Shown: positions 24,451 through 33,231, counted from the stretch's first letter. The stretch is DNA of 51,734 nucleotides from Bacillota bacterium (GCA_023439835.1 JAEXUW010000010.1:1-51734), one strand, 5' to 3'. Made by a program: numbers and translations. The notes: a model not told the origin generated them from the sequence alone.

Positions 24451-25346
24451 TATACGGATAAAAAATCTTTTCCTTTTGTGTTAATAGGCTTTAGCATATA
24501 GCTATATAAAACTTTAAGAAGCTGGCCTCTTGCTTGGTCGCTTATTCGATCTGAGTTCATTATTTTTTCTTCAAATTCATAAAAAGTGTCTTGAAAGCTT
24601 TTTCGAAATAAAACTACGAATTTGATGTTGTTTTTTTCAATATTCAAAAGTGAAATAACACGCCATATATATCTTTCATCGGGAAGATAATAAATCTCTC
24701 TTGTCTTGTTTAAAATTATATTCATTCTGTAATGATATATATAGAAAACATAAATAAAATGAGCTGAGAGTAGCAAAAGTCCCAATGCGCTTGCGGTTTT
24801 TTTAGCGGTGGAATTCCTAAAAAAGCTATCAATATTATCTTTGTTTGTCAAGTTGAATATCACGTCATTTTTATTGTCAAAAAACAATTCGGTGTAATAA
24901 CCAGTAGGGCTGATTTCAATACCGCCTTGATAGGTATTTTCGTTTTTAATGCGGTAAATTACAGTATTGACATTAAGTATTCTGTAAAGATTATTGTCAT
25001 TTATTATCTTGCCTAAAAAATCAATGCTTACTATTTCGCTTTCAAAATCGTGAATGATAATATATGGGGTGAATTCCTTTGAACTGTTACTAATTATCAT
25101 TAAGGGGCATCGATGAACACCAGACGTTGTTCTCACAACAACCTCAGCGTCAGAAAAAACAGAGTAAGTAGAACCGTTCTCAGGCTGAATAAAAGTTAAA
25201 TTGATAAGTGTTGAATGGTCTGAAATACGAGTATAGCCATTATAAACGATAGTTAAGGACTCTTCATCGCCTTCTTCACAGAAAGCCTGAATATTAGCAC
25301 TAAATAAAATAAGTGCAATTGATAGAAATAAAGCTGTTACTCTCAT
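24450..25346 (-). CDS. Secreted/membrane protein of unknown function
   Basis: I do not recognise this 298-aa protein. The ATG at 25346 is preferred because GGAGGTG lies 5 nt upstream. It begins with a signal peptide (MRVTALFLSIALILFSANIQA). An extracellular region of about 150 residues with many beta-type segments follows, then one membrane segment (TASALGLLLLSAHFIYVFYI, about 185-205) and a cytoplasmic tail of about 90 residues, rich in Lys/Arg/Phe. The layout is that of a single-pass sensor or accessory protein. It lies directly downstream of the ABC/two-component operon, 92 bases after the regulator, with its own weak promoter, so a functional link to that system is possible but unproven. 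Confidence 0.65.
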   Translation of the reverse strand: MRVTALFLSIALILFSANIQAFCEEGDEESLTIVYNGYTRISDHSTLINLTFIQPENGSTYSVFSDAEVVVRTTSGVHRCPLMIISNSSKEFTPYIIIHDFESEIVSIDFLGKIINDNNLYRILNVNTVIYRIKNENTYQGGIEISPTGYYTELFFDNKNDVIFNLTNKDNIDSFFRNSTAKKTASALGLLLLSAHFIYVFYIYHYRMNIILNKTREIYYLPDERYIWRVISLLNIEKNNIKFVVLFRKSFQDTFYEFEEKIMNSDRISDQARGQLLKVLYSYMLKPINTKGKDFLSV

Positions 25347-25374
25347 GTCCACACCTCCACTCGTCAACAAATAC

Positions 25375-25402
25375 ATAATATCATAATAACATATACATGC
25401 AA
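25375..25402 (-). promoter_or_regulatory. Possible promoter of the unknown membrane protein
   Basis: On the minus strand TTGCAT, a 16-nt spacer and TATTAT are found about 30 bases before the start codon. The match is moderate. Confidence 0.4.
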
Positions 25403-25437
25403 AACTAACAAGAGCATTTTACAATCGAGAAGAAAAA

Positions 25438-26067
25438 TTATCCATTATTTTTTAAATATACAACAGCAAGCTTAGTCCTGTGCTCTAGAGCGGTTTTTTC
25501 AAGAATTGTGCTGATATAATTTCTGACTGTGCCGTCTGAAATAAAAAGTCGCGCGCTGATTTCTTTGTTTGAGAGTCCTTGCGAAATAAGCTCTGTAATT
25601 TCAAGCTCTCGAATTGAGAGAAGCTCAAATACTGAGCTTTTACGATTGTCCTTGCTTGAAATTGATGTCCTGATATATTCAAGAACATCCTGCTGAAATA
25701 CTGTTCCGCCTGAGGCGACAGCACGTATTGACGATATTAGTCGCTGTGCCGGGCTGTTTTTAAGAATATATCCGCTGACCCCTGCTTTCAGCGCTCTGAT
25801 AATAAGCTCGCTCTCGTCAAAGGTGGTCAGCATCAGGGGGGAGGCTGAGCTGTCCCGCATTATATTTTCAGCGGACTCAATACCGTCCATAACGGGCATT
25901 CTGATATCAAGAAGAGCCACGTCAATGTCATTGCCTTTACAAAGATCCCAAGCCTCACGTCCGTTTTTAGCAAGCCCCACAACTTCAAAATCATCCTGAG
26001 ATTCAAGAATCATTTTCAGCCCGTCACGAATGATTGCATCATCATCGGCGATAATTATTTTGATCAA
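25438..26067 (-). CDS. NarL/LuxR-family response regulator
   Basis: The 209-aa protein has a receiver domain (1-120) with acidic pocket Asp8/Asp9, phospho-acceptor Asp54 (LLDIRMP), a TTFDE switch region and a Lys in ILKNSP. A LuxR-type helix-turn-helix follows (about 145-205: LSIRELEITELISQGLSNKE). The start is TTG, with GGGAGGTGG 7-8 nt upstream. It lies 12 bases after its partner kinase at the end of an ABC exporter operon. It is likely activated by the kinase and binds the dyad upstream of the exporter genes. Confidence 0.95.
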   Translation of the reverse strand: MIKIIIADDDAIIRDGLKMILESQDDFEVVGLAKNGREAWDLCKGNDIDVALLDIRMPVMDGIESAENIMRDSSASPLMLTTFDESELIIRALKAGVSGYILKNSPAQRLISSIRAVASGGTVFQQDVLEYIRTSISSKDNRKSSVFELLSIRELEITELISQGLSNKEISARLFISDGTVRNYISTILEKTALEHRTKLAVVYLKNNG

Positions 26068-26079
26068 ACTGCCACCTCC

Positions 26080-27198
26080 CTAAATAACAAAAATTGTTGA
26101 GATAGAAAACCCATTTTCTCCGCTTGAGAAATAACAGCGTCCCCCGCATTTTATAGTCCGCTCCTCAATTGCCTCAAGTCCCATGCCTTTTTTTATAGCA
26201 TCAAGTAATTTGCCGTTGTTTTTAAATTCAGCTTTTATTATCTTGTTCTTAACCTCAATGGTTACATAAAAACAGTCACCTGTTGAATGTTTGAGGACAT
26301 TTGTCATTGCTTCTTTAAGATTATTGTATATGCACACCCATATTTCAGGGCTGATAAGCTCAAGCTGACCGCTGTATTTAAATTCTGTTTTAGTGCCAAA
26401 GGAAAGCGCAAAGGTATCCACTTCATTTTGAATTTCCGTCAGTCCCATTGTGCTTCTTACGGGGCGTTCCTCCCTCAATGCGGCGCGTATATCGTCAACG
26501 CCTTTTCTCAGGTTTGAAATAGAAGCTTGAATACTTTCCTTTGCTTTATCCGGCTTTTTGTCAAGCGTGAGCATTGCCGCCTCAAGCATAATGATACTGC
26601 CTGAAATTCCATGCCCGACATTATCGTGAAGCTTAGCGGCGAGGCGGTTACGCTCCTCAAGAGCGGCTGAATATTTGAGCGATTTTACAAGCCTTTTGTT
26701 GTCAGAAAGCTTTTTCTCAAGTTCAGCTAAGCGTTCCTTAAGCGAATAATTATCATCCTCAGTTAAGCTTAATTTTTTTTCAAACTCAAGAAGATATAAA
26801 AAAAGCGCCGAAAACACCGCTGCGAAAACAAGTATTACAGGCGGCGGATAAATTACAACAAAGATTAATAAAAACGCAGTCACTGTAATTGCATAGAGAT
26901 ATTTTCCGTGGATTATTATAAAGAGAATATGAGCGCATGCTGCGGTAATAAGCGGAAGAAAAAATACGTGCCCAAGCACTGATGCGGCAATAATTATTCC
27001 GGCATTAATTATTACAACAGGAAGCGGATTTATTATAAATGTTGAAAACATAAGCTCAACAGCCAATGCGCAACAAAAGGCAAGAGCCGATATGACACAA
27101 AAGGTCATATCAGCGGAGTTTTGCGTATAAGCATACACCAAGCAAACTATAAGCGCACAAAGCTTTAGCAATGCACATAGAATAGGCTTTCTAAACAT
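26080..27198 (-). CDS. Sensor histidine kinase (HisKA_3 type)
   Basis: The 372-aa kinase has about five N-terminal membrane segments (residues 5-135) with almost no extracellular sensor. It then has a coiled-coil linker and a dimerisation/phospho-acceptor domain with His in ERNRLAAKLHDNVGHG (about residue 192). A HATPase domain follows with N-box NNLKEAMTNVLKHS and G-box GMGLEAIEER. Kinases with such membrane sensors beside ABC-2 exporters (LnrJ, LiaS-like) often sense membrane stress, membrane-active drugs or transporter activity. It is placed between the exporter permeases and the response regulator. Confidence 0.93.
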   Translation of the reverse strand: MFRKPILCALLKLCALIVCLVYAYTQNSADMTFCVISALAFCCALAVELMFSTFIINPLPVVIINAGIIIAASVLGHVFFLPLITAACAHILFIIIHGKYLYAITVTAFLLIFVVIYPPPVILVFAAVFSALFLYLLEFEKKLSLTEDDNYSLKERLAELEKKLSDNKRLVKSLKYSAALEERNRLAAKLHDNVGHGISGSIIMLEAAMLTLDKKPDKAKESIQASISNLRKGVDDIRAALREERPVRSTMGLTEIQNEVDTFALSFGTKTEFKYSGQLELISPEIWVCIYNNLKEAMTNVLKHSTGDCFYVTIEVKNKIIKAEFKNNGKLLDAIKKGMGLEAIEERTIKCGGRCYFSSGENGFSISTIFVI

Positions 27199-27227
27199 TT
27201 TTATCCTGCCTTTATTTTTTTAGGGGG

Positions 27228-28373
27228 TTATTTTGATTTGTTGCGGCTCGTAAAGCTGTAAAGTGCTATTAGGAAAAACAACATAGCGAACAGAACAAGA
27301 GCCAATATATGAAGGGTAATTTTCGCATCAGGATTATCAGATAGCTTTCTTAAAGCGTCCATAAACCAGTATTGTGGGGTGATTTTTGCAAGTGTCTGAA
27401 GGGGTTTTGGCGAAAAATCAAGCGGGAACCACGAACCCCCGAGTATACATCCAAGTGTTGTGGTGCCTATTATCAGCGCCATAATTGAATTCTTTGACTT
27501 TAGAAGCATACCCGCCATTATTGAAAAGCCAATTGACAGTATCGAATATAAAACCAGCAGGAGGTTAAAGACCGTAAAGCTAATTCCAATTTTAAAGCCT
27601 GTAATCATAAGCATTCCCGAATAAGTAAATATTGTGAGAAAGCATAATAGTATTCCGAAGATGATGTTGCCTGTCAGATATTGATAAGGCTTAATGGGTG
27701 ACGATTGAATGCGGTTATAAACGCCCAGAAGCCTGTCATCTATGATTGAATAAGCCAGGGCAAGACCAATGCCGAAGATTAGCATTGAGAAAAAGCCGAT
27801 TGAAGCAATCATAATCATTTTTCTGTTTTCGTCTTCTCGGTTGATAGACTCAGCGTCGATTGTGCTGATTTCAATTCCCTCGGTATGAAAGTCTGAAAAC
27901 ATTGTATTAAATAATACCGTATCCCCCGCAGAGGCTGATGACAGTATCTGAACAGACCGCATATAGCTTTCAAGATAGACTTTAAGAAATGCCGTATTCT
28001 CATAGTCGCCGTGCGTTGTAATCACAAGGGGCTTGACTGCTCCCGCTTGGGCAGAGGCTTCAAATCCGCTTTCTATTTCTATTATAGCGGATAATCGCTT
28101 TTCAATCAACACCGTTGACAGTTCGTCATAGGACAAATTTTCTGTCAAAACCATATCATGCTCTTCGGTCAGATATCTCTTAAGGTCTTGACTTAGTGCC
28201 GAGTTATCGTTGTCAATTACTCCAATCTTCATGTGGTAATAGCTTTCATTCCCCGCAAAGTCGGTGAACATATTGTGAATCATCAGCATTATTGCCGCAC
28301 AGCCTAGTGCAATGAACACATGAGCTATGTTTTTCTTGAATTGAGTTTTAAGCATAAGGATTATTTTTTTCAT
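27228..28373 (-). CDS. ABC-2 type transporter permease B
   Basis: The 381-aa protein has TM1 (about 15-33), a large extracellular domain (about 40-190) and five C-terminal membrane segments, the ABC-2 exporter layout of the LnrM/LnrN (YfiM/YfiN) group. The start overlaps the stop of permease A (ATGA), so the two are translationally coupled and likely form a heterodimer. The family exports drugs, polyene antibiotics or lipids; the substrate here is unknown. Confidence 0.92.
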   Translation of the reverse strand: MKKIILMLKTQFKKNIAHVFIALGCAAIMLMIHNMFTDFAGNESYYHMKIGVIDNDNSALSQDLKRYLTEEHDMVLTENLSYDELSTVLIEKRLSAIIEIESGFEASAQAGAVKPLVITTHGDYENTAFLKVYLESYMRSVQILSSASAGDTVLFNTMFSDFHTEGIEISTIDAESINREDENRKMIMIASIGFFSMLIFGIGLALAYSIIDDRLLGVYNRIQSSPIKPYQYLTGNIIFGILLCFLTIFTYSGMLMITGFKIGISFTVFNLLLVLYSILSIGFSIMAGMLLKSKNSIMALIIGTTTLGCILGGSWFPLDFSPKPLQTLAKITPQYWFMDALRKLSDNPDAKITLHILALVLFAMLFFLIALYSFTSRNKSK

Positions 28374-29476
28374 CGTTCTTCTTCCTTTCTGCTAAAGATT
28401 ACAGCGCTGATGGCAAGAAATATTAAGCAGATTATCGCTGCTGCTGCTATGACAGTGAGTGCTTTAGTGGTTCTTCCGAATACGGTTAGGTCAAAAGCGG
28501 CGCTTTGAATAATATTCGGCGGCATTTTATCTGTGACGCCTTCAATGTAGATTTCTTTTGAGTAAGAGCCGCTGATAAAGAGCATTACCCAGCAAATCGG
28601 CATAAGGATAGCTGTTGGGTTTGCTTTCATAAGAAGCCCGAGAAGAACGCCGATTGAAATAAAGGCTGACGCACCCATAAATAGCAGCAGGAAGAGCAGA
28701 AGGTTAGCGCCGATGCTGCTTGCATAATGAACGTTAAAGAACAGAGCACTTAGAGACATGACTATTACAATTTGCATTATAGATTGAATTTGAAGCCCGA
28801 ATATTTTTTGCACAAAAAGCGAAAGACGACTCTTCGGTGAGAGTATTAAGCGGTTTATGGTTTTCATCTGGCGTTCGCCCAAAAAGCCATAAGCACCGGT
28901 AAGTACAGAGTTAACAGTGAGCATGACGACCATACATATTCCATAATAGTCGAGCATTGTGCGGTTGTGCCCAAAGTCCTTCTGCCTTGTCAAATCACCT
29001 TCATAAGAAAGTGAATCGGCGATTGCGGCGGGGGCGGTATTAATTACTGCAGAAATTGACTTGTTTGTCTGAACGAAGCTTGTCATAATAGCATATATGG
29101 TTTTGTTTTGAATACCGCTTCTACCCTCGTGAATTTTAATTTCCATCGGGCTTCCGCTAAAAACAATGACAGCTGAAATTTCATCTTCACCGACAAGCTT
29201 ATCGGAATCTGACAGGCTGGCTGACTGCTCAAAAGAGATTTCCTCACCTAAGTTTATTTCGTCGATGAAGCCGCTTATCACCATATTGTCCTGAACGCTC
29301 AGGTCCTCACAAATGTAATGCACCTTTAGCTCGCCGATTGGGGATTCAGAGCTGTCAAGGTTAGCGAGAAGATTGCCCAGAAAAAAAACAAGCATGATAG
29401 GAAATGCAATCATAAAAAACAGCGTTGTTTTATCTCTTAGAACCTCGCGGATTTCTTTAATTACTATGCTTAACAT
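28370..29476 (-). CDS. ABC-2 type transporter permease A
   Basis: The 368-aa protein has the same layout as permease B: TM1 (about 17-36), an extracellular domain (about 40-175) and several C-terminal membrane segments. GGAGGAG precedes the ATG, which lies 9 bases after the ATPase gene. The conserved C-terminal NPTAILMPICWVMLFISGS is typical of this permease group. Confidence 0.92.
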   Translation of the reverse strand: MLSIVIKEIREVLRDKTTLFFMIAFPIMLVFFLGNLLANLDSSESPIGELKVHYICEDLSVQDNMVISGFIDEINLGEEISFEQSASLSDSDKLVGEDEISAVIVFSGSPMEIKIHEGRSGIQNKTIYAIMTSFVQTNKSISAVINTAPAAIADSLSYEGDLTRQKDFGHNRTMLDYYGICMVVMLTVNSVLTGAYGFLGERQMKTINRLILSPKSRLSLFVQKIFGLQIQSIMQIVIVMSLSALFFNVHYASSIGANLLLFLLLFMGASAFISIGVLLGLLMKANPTAILMPICWVMLFISGSYSKEIYIEGVTDKMPPNIIQSAAFDLTVFGRTTKALTVIAAAAIICLIFLAISAVIFSRKEEER

Positions 29477-29485
29477 TGTCTCCTC

Positions 29486-30433
29486 CTATCTAAGCTCATG
29501 CCCGGTCAGGGTTAAAAAGGTTGTGTCAAGATTAGGCACCTGTGAGCTTACGCCTTTAATGGGGAGCTTTAGGTCGGTGAGCTTTGTTATTATCATAGCG
29601 AAATTGTCATGCTCGATTGAAGCGTCGGCACGTATTATATTATCGTCTATTACAACACCCTTAACCCCGGGAACAAAAGCAAGCTGTTTCTTCAAATCCT
29701 CTGTATTAAACCCCGCAGGAATGTTTGTTTCAATCATAAAGGTTTTTATGTCGGTAACCATCGAAACAAGCTCGTTCTTGGTTCCGCAGGCTACAAGCTT
29801 TCCCTTGTCAATAATTGCAATTCTGTCGCAGATTTCTTCAACCTCATTCATGTAATGCGAGGTGTATATTACAGTGGCTCCTCTTTCTTTTAAAACTCTT
29901 ATTGAGCCGAGTATATGCTCTCTTGATTGAGCGTCAACACCAACGGTCGGCTCATCCATGACTATTAATTTAGGCGAATGTGCAATTCCGCAGGCTATAT
30001 TAAGGCGTCTTTTCATTCCGCCCGACATTGCTTTCGGCTTTAGCTTGTGCTTGTCTGAAAGCCCGACAAATTCAAGCGCCTCAACGGCTGAATCATTTAG
30101 TTTTTTCCCTTTGAAGCCATAAAGCGAAGCGAAGAACTTGACATTTTCAATAGCCGTCAGATGGTCATAAACAGCGATATCCTGAGGAACAAGACCGATT
30201 ATCTTCTTGATTTCTTTTGAATCCTTGATAATATCAAACCCGTTTACAGTTATATTTCCTTTCTCAAAGCCTGAAAGCGTTGTGATAACACTGAGCGTTG
30301 TTGATTTTCCGGCGCCGTTAGGGCCAAGGAGACCGAATATTTCGCCCTGTTTGACCTCAAAGCTAAGATTGTCGACCGCACAGAAATTCCCGTATTTTTT
30401 TATCAGATTTTCAACAGTAACTATTGATGGCAT
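29486..30433 (-). CDS. ABC transporter ATP-binding protein (LnrL/BcrA type)
   Basis: The 315-aa ATPase has Walker A (GPNGAGKSTT), Q-loop (LVPQD), signature (MSGGMKRRL), Walker B (LIVMDEPTVGVD) and H-loop (YTSHY). A C-terminal extension of about 90 residues is typical of drug-exporting DrrA/BcrA-type ATPases. ATG at 30433 is preferred since GGAGG lies 7 nt upstream and the protein then starts at the domain; an in-frame start at 30526 would run through the promoter. It heads the five-gene operon ATPase-permease-permease-kinase-regulator, whose gene content matches the linearmycin-resistance type systems. Confidence 0.95.
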   Translation of the reverse strand: MPSIVTVENLIKKYGNFCAVDNLSFEVKQGEIFGLLGPNGAGKSTTLSVITTLSGFEKGNITVNGFDIIKDSKEIKKIIGLVPQDIAVYDHLTAIENVKFFASLYGFKGKKLNDSAVEALEFVGLSDKHKLKPKAMSGGMKRRLNIACGIAHSPKLIVMDEPTVGVDAQSREHILGSIRVLKERGATVIYTSHYMNEVEEICDRIAIIDKGKLVACGTKNELVSMVTDIKTFMIETNIPAGFNTEDLKKQLAFVPGVKGVVIDDNIIRADASIEHDNFAMIITKLTDLKLPIKGVSSQVPNLDTTFLTLTGHELR

Positions 30434-30467
30434 AAAATTTCCTCCATTCGTATTCTCGTCTGTATTA

Positions 30468-30495
30468 ATAATATCAGAAAGGGGAGAGCTTTCAA
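30468..30495 (-). promoter_or_regulatory. Promoter of the ABC exporter/two-component operon
   Basis: On the minus strand TTGAAA, a 16-nt spacer and TATTAT with extended TGA precede the ATPase gene. Confidence 0.65.
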
Positions 30496-30519
30496 AGTGA
30501 CATTCAACAGAAATTTGCC

Positions 30520-30533
30520 ATGACAAATGTCAT
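30520..30533. promoter_or_regulatory. Dyad upstream of exporter promoter, likely response-regulator site
   Basis: ATGACAAATGTCAT (6-bp arms, 2-nt centre) sits about 25 bases upstream of the -35 box. A further half-site TGTCA lies between the dyad and the -35 box. The distance suits activation by a NarL-type dimer, presumably the regulator of this operon. Confidence 0.5.
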
Positions 30534-30545
30534 ATTGTTATTATG

Positions 30546-30575
30546 AAAAAAAGCTGAGCAGTTTTTCTGCTCAGC
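30546..30575 (-). terminator. Terminator of the HD-domain gene
   Basis: A 9-bp stem GCTGAGCAG/CTGCTCAGC with a T5 (A5) loop is followed on the minus strand by seven T. Confidence 0.88.
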
Positions 30576-30636
30576 ATAAGGATATGAACCGAATTGTAGT
30601 GAAAGTCAGTATCAACTCTCGAGGTAATATTACACA

Positions 30637-31134
30637 TTAATTGTTTAGATACATGGTGTCTAAAAGGTCAATACCGCTTTTCGTCTTAAAAATTTTTGAT
30701 TTAATTTTTTCTATTTGCTTGACGCTCATATTGTCCTCAAAAATATTAACAAGAAAGTCAGCCTCAACAAGAATCTGATAATCAAGGCTGTCTATGCTGC
30801 TATAAGTATGATGGTGCGCTATCAGCCAGCAAATTCTTTCCTTCTCGAAATCTGAATAATCAAGCTCAGATAATATTTTTTCGGCGACAGGCGGGCCCTC
30901 AACTTCCTGATACTTACCGGAGGTATTGTTATATTTACGCTCACACTCATGTATTCCAATATCGTGAAGAATTGCGGCGGCGTTTAAAATATCAAGCGTT
31001 TTGCAATTAATGCCCTCGCTTATACCGATAAGCTCTGAAAAGGCATATACCTTTACAAGATGTGAAATGCGCCTTGCGTCACCTTTATTATAATCAATTG
31101 CTTTTTTTAGGAGTAAAGCTGTTTTACTTTCCAC
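30637..31134 (-). CDS. HD-domain phosphohydrolase-like protein
   Basis: The 165-aa protein has the HD metal-site series: His in RRISHLVKVY, the HD pair in AAILHDIGIHECE, His in IAHHHTYS and Asp in LVEADFLVN. It is a small single-domain HD protein of the YedJ/MJ0835-like kind that could act on nucleotides or phosphate esters; the substrate is unknown. GTG at 31134 is preferred because GAGGTGAT lies 4-5 nt upstream, whereas GTG at 31143 overlaps that ribosome site. It is a single gene with promoter and terminator, divergent from the unknown gene at 31255. Confidence 0.85.
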   Translation of the reverse strand: MESKTALLLKKAIDYNKGDARRISHLVKVYAFSELIGISEGINCKTLDILNAAAILHDIGIHECERKYNNTSGKYQEVEGPPVAEKILSELDYSDFEKERICWLIAHHHTYSSIDSLDYQILVEADFLVNIFEDNMSVKQIEKIKSKIFKTKSGIDLLDTMYLNN

Positions 31135-31152
31135 AAAAATCACCTCAGACTG

Positions 31153-31181
31153 ATTTTAACATTATTAAGGGGCAATTACAA
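31153..31181 (-). promoter_or_regulatory. Promoter of the HD-domain gene with flanking inverted repeat
   Basis: TTGTAA, a 17-nt spacer and TAAAAT lie on the minus strand. A 9-bp perfect inverted repeat (AACATTATT, 31158-31166; AATAATGTT, 31180-31188) embraces the spacer, touching both boxes, so it may be an operator. Confidence 0.5.
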
Positions 31182-31201
31182 TAATGTTTTTGGCATTCTT
31201 C

Positions 31202-31230
31202 TTGCAAGTTTTCAATTTATATGGTACTAT
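31202..31230 (+). promoter_or_regulatory. Promoter of the unknown gene at 31255
   Basis: TTGCAA, a 17-nt spacer and TACTAT lie 25 bases before the start codon. Confidence 0.5.
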
Positions 31231-31254
31231 ATCTTTAACTTAGGAGGGATGAGT

Positions 31255-31857
31255 TTGTCAGTGTTCAGATTTGCAGACGGCGTTGACGTTTCTGATGGTG
31301 AAGGAATAACCCAGTGTCATCATATTGACGAAAATTCAATAATAGCAAACATAAGTGCGGAGAATATTTTGCCGGTACTAAAAGAAATCTGCCCCGTATT
31401 ATGTGAGCCGTTATTCTTTTTTATAGAAATACCCTGCGATGAAGCCACAGAAGCTTCGTTGAATAAGGGTGGCGAGGGCATTCTTCATAAAGAGGTTTAT
31501 TATCTTGACGGCTGTACGAAGGATGTAATTCTTGCAGTATTGAAAAGATACGGTGAGCTTTTTGTAAACGACGGTCTGTGTGAATTTGGGTTCGCTTCAC
31601 ATGAAAGCGGCGACGAGGTTTATGTTTTGAAATATAAAATTGTCAGGATATTTAGCGAGCATATTTCTGATTATTCAAAGCTTTTGTCTGCTAATGGCAT
31701 TCCAAAGCTGGATAAAATAAAAACCGCATGGGATACTTTTTCTGAAAGCTCACCGGGGACGTGTGTCTGCGTTGAATATGACGGAGAAACAATTTATGAC
31801 GCCGTCGAGAATTTGAAGGAGGCAGGACTTTATTTTTCGCATTATTCAGAAGACTAG
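31255..31857 (+). CDS. Cytosolic protein of unknown function
   Basis: I do not recognise this roughly 200-aa acidic protein. There is no signal peptide or membrane segment. Alternating helices and strands and a Cys/Asp-rich composition are seen; the end reads YDAVENLKEAGLYFSHYSED. The TTG at 31255 is preferred because AGGAGGG lies 6 nt upstream; the ATG at 31249 directly abuts that ribosome site. It lies 38 bases before the pyrophosphatase gene and probably shares its transcript. Confidence 0.7.
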   Translation: MSVFRFADGVDVSDGEGITQCHHIDENSIIANISAENILPVLKEICPVLCEPLFFFIEIPCDEATEASLNKGGEGILHKEVYYLDGCTKDVILAVLKRYGELFVNDGLCEFGFASHESGDEVYVLKYKIVRIFSEHISDYSKLLSANGIPKLDKIKTAWDTFSESSPGTCVCVEYDGETIYDAVENLKEAGLYFSHYSED

Positions 31858-31895
31858 GTCTTTGCATAAATTACAAAATTAAAAGGAGCATTTTC

Positions 31896-32429
31896 ATGAA
31901 CAACATTTGGCATAATTTTTCTCCCAAAAAAATTAATAAGAACGATTTTTTCGCGGTAACAGAAATACCAAAATCAAGCAAGGTTAAATATGAGCTGGAT
32001 AAGGACACAGGCTTTTTGCTTATGGACAGGATTCTTCACACGTCAACTCACTATCCGGCGAATTACGGCTTTATTCCGAGAACGCTTGCTGAAGATGGCG
32101 ACCCGCTTGATGTGCTGATACTTTGTTCAGAAACGCTTTATCCGCTTTCAATTGTAAAATGCTATCCCATCGGTGTTATTTCAATGATAGACAGCGGCTT
32201 TGCCGATGATAAAATAATCGCTATACCCTTTAATGACCCGACATATAATTCTTATAGTGATATAGAGCAGCTTCCCAAGCATATTTTCAATGAAATGTCA
32301 CACTTCTTTTCGGTATATAAAGCTCTTGAGAATAAAGATACCGCAATAGACGAAATTAAATCAACAGCTAGCGCCATTGAAATAATTCAGCAGTCTATTG
32401 ACAGATACATTGAAATATTCTGTAAGTAA
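31896..32429 (+). CDS. ppa: Inorganic pyrophosphatase (family I)
   Basis: This soluble enzyme hydrolyses pyrophosphate, pulling biosynthetic reactions forward. The 177-aa protein carries the family I metal signature DGDPLDVL (about residues 69-76), with the substrate blocks EIPKSSKVKYELDKDTG and YPANYGFIPRT before it. Many Firmicutes use the unrelated family II enzyme, so a family I protein is notable but not rare in Clostridia. AAAGGAG precedes the ATG. A bidirectional terminator follows. Confidence 0.93.
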   Translation: MNNIWHNFSPKKINKNDFFAVTEIPKSSKVKYELDKDTGFLLMDRILHTSTHYPANYGFIPRTLAEDGDPLDVLILCSETLYPLSIVKCYPIGVISMIDSGFADDKIIAIPFNDPTYNSYSDIEQLPKHIFNEMSHFFSVYKALENKDTAIDEIKSTASAIEIIQQSIDRYIEIFCK

Positions 32430-32441
32430 ATAAGCTATAAA

Positions 32442-32476
32442 AAAACTGCGACGGGCGTTAAGCCTGCCGCAGTTTT
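32442..32476 (+). terminator. Bidirectional terminator after ppa
   Basis: A 15-bp stem with one mismatch and one wobble (AAAACTGCG...CGCAGTTTT as outer part) lies between convergent genes. TTTTATAATT follows on plus, and TTTTTTATAG on minus. Confidence 0.8.
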
Positions 32477-32480
32477 ATAA

Positions 32481-33206
32481 TTAATAATTGTTTTTTATGA
32501 AGCTGATTGATTCTTCCATAGCCTTTAAGGCATCGTGTTCGCCGTTTGATACCTCAATAATCAACCACTCAACATTGTTTTTCTTTGACAGCTCAAAAAT
32601 GCTTTTGCAATCCATATCGCTTTTGCCTATTACACAAGGGCGGTCGTTTTCGCCATCCCTTAAATGCACAAGCCCGATACGGTCGCTGAACCTGTTCATA
32701 ACTTCAATGACATCAACGCCCGCCTGCTTTGCCCAGAAGGCATCAAATTCAAGAAGAAGATCCGTCCTGTCCATTATTTCGTCAAGAGCAATACTACTTG
32801 TTCCGTAATTCTTAAATTCCTGAGAGTGATTATGATAGTACAAATCAATTTTATACTGATTTAATCGGCAGTTCAGACCGTTTAGGTTGTCAATCAGAAG
32901 AGATAAGCTTTCACTCCCGTGAATATCGCCAAAATAAATTACAAGTTTTTCACCGCCGAGTCTTCTATGATAATCAATGACATCCTCAAACTCGTCAAGA
33001 AGGTCTTCAATCGGGACGTGTGAAGCAGCAAGCTCAAGCCCGCTGTTATTGAGAGCCTCTCTTATTTCTTCGGGGGTTCTCCCGAAATAACCACTGAACT
33101 CAACACCACGAAAGCCCATTCCTTTGAGATTTTTAAGTGTTCCCTCTAAATCGGACTCACATTCCTTCCGAAGAGAGTTAAGCTGTGCTGCTAAATTGTC
33201 AATCAT
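32481..33206 (-). CDS. Sugar phosphate isomerase/epimerase-like TIM-barrel protein
   Basis: The 241-aa protein belongs to the xylose-isomerase-like/AP-endonuclease-2 barrel family. Family blocks are MGFRGVEFSGYFG near the start, ASHVPIEDLL, the metal-site Glu in LLLEFDAFWAK, IGLVHLRDG, and Glu in WLIIEVSNGE. It likely isomerises or epimerises a sugar or inositol derivative. It follows the LacI-type regulator gene by 25 bases, so it is probably co-transcribed with it and may belong to the regulon; no transporter is linked. Confidence 0.88.
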   Translation of the reverse strand: MIDNLAAQLNSLRKECESDLEGTLKNLKGMGFRGVEFSGYFGRTPEEIREALNNSGLELAASHVPIEDLLDEFEDVIDYHRRLGGEKLVIYFGDIHGSESLSLLIDNLNGLNCRLNQYKIDLYYHNHSQEFKNYGTSSIALDEIMDRTDLLLEFDAFWAKQAGVDVIEVMNRFSDRIGLVHLRDGENDRPCVIGKSDMDCKSIFELSKKNNVEWLIIEVSNGEHDALKAMEESISFIKNNY

Positions 33207-33231
33207 GTATTCTGCCTTCCCTGCATATATT

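Noticed and set aside
30520..30533. Mobile-element end at the dyad upstream of the exporter operon
   Set aside because: There is no transposase, no paired copy and no target duplication; the position fits an operator better.
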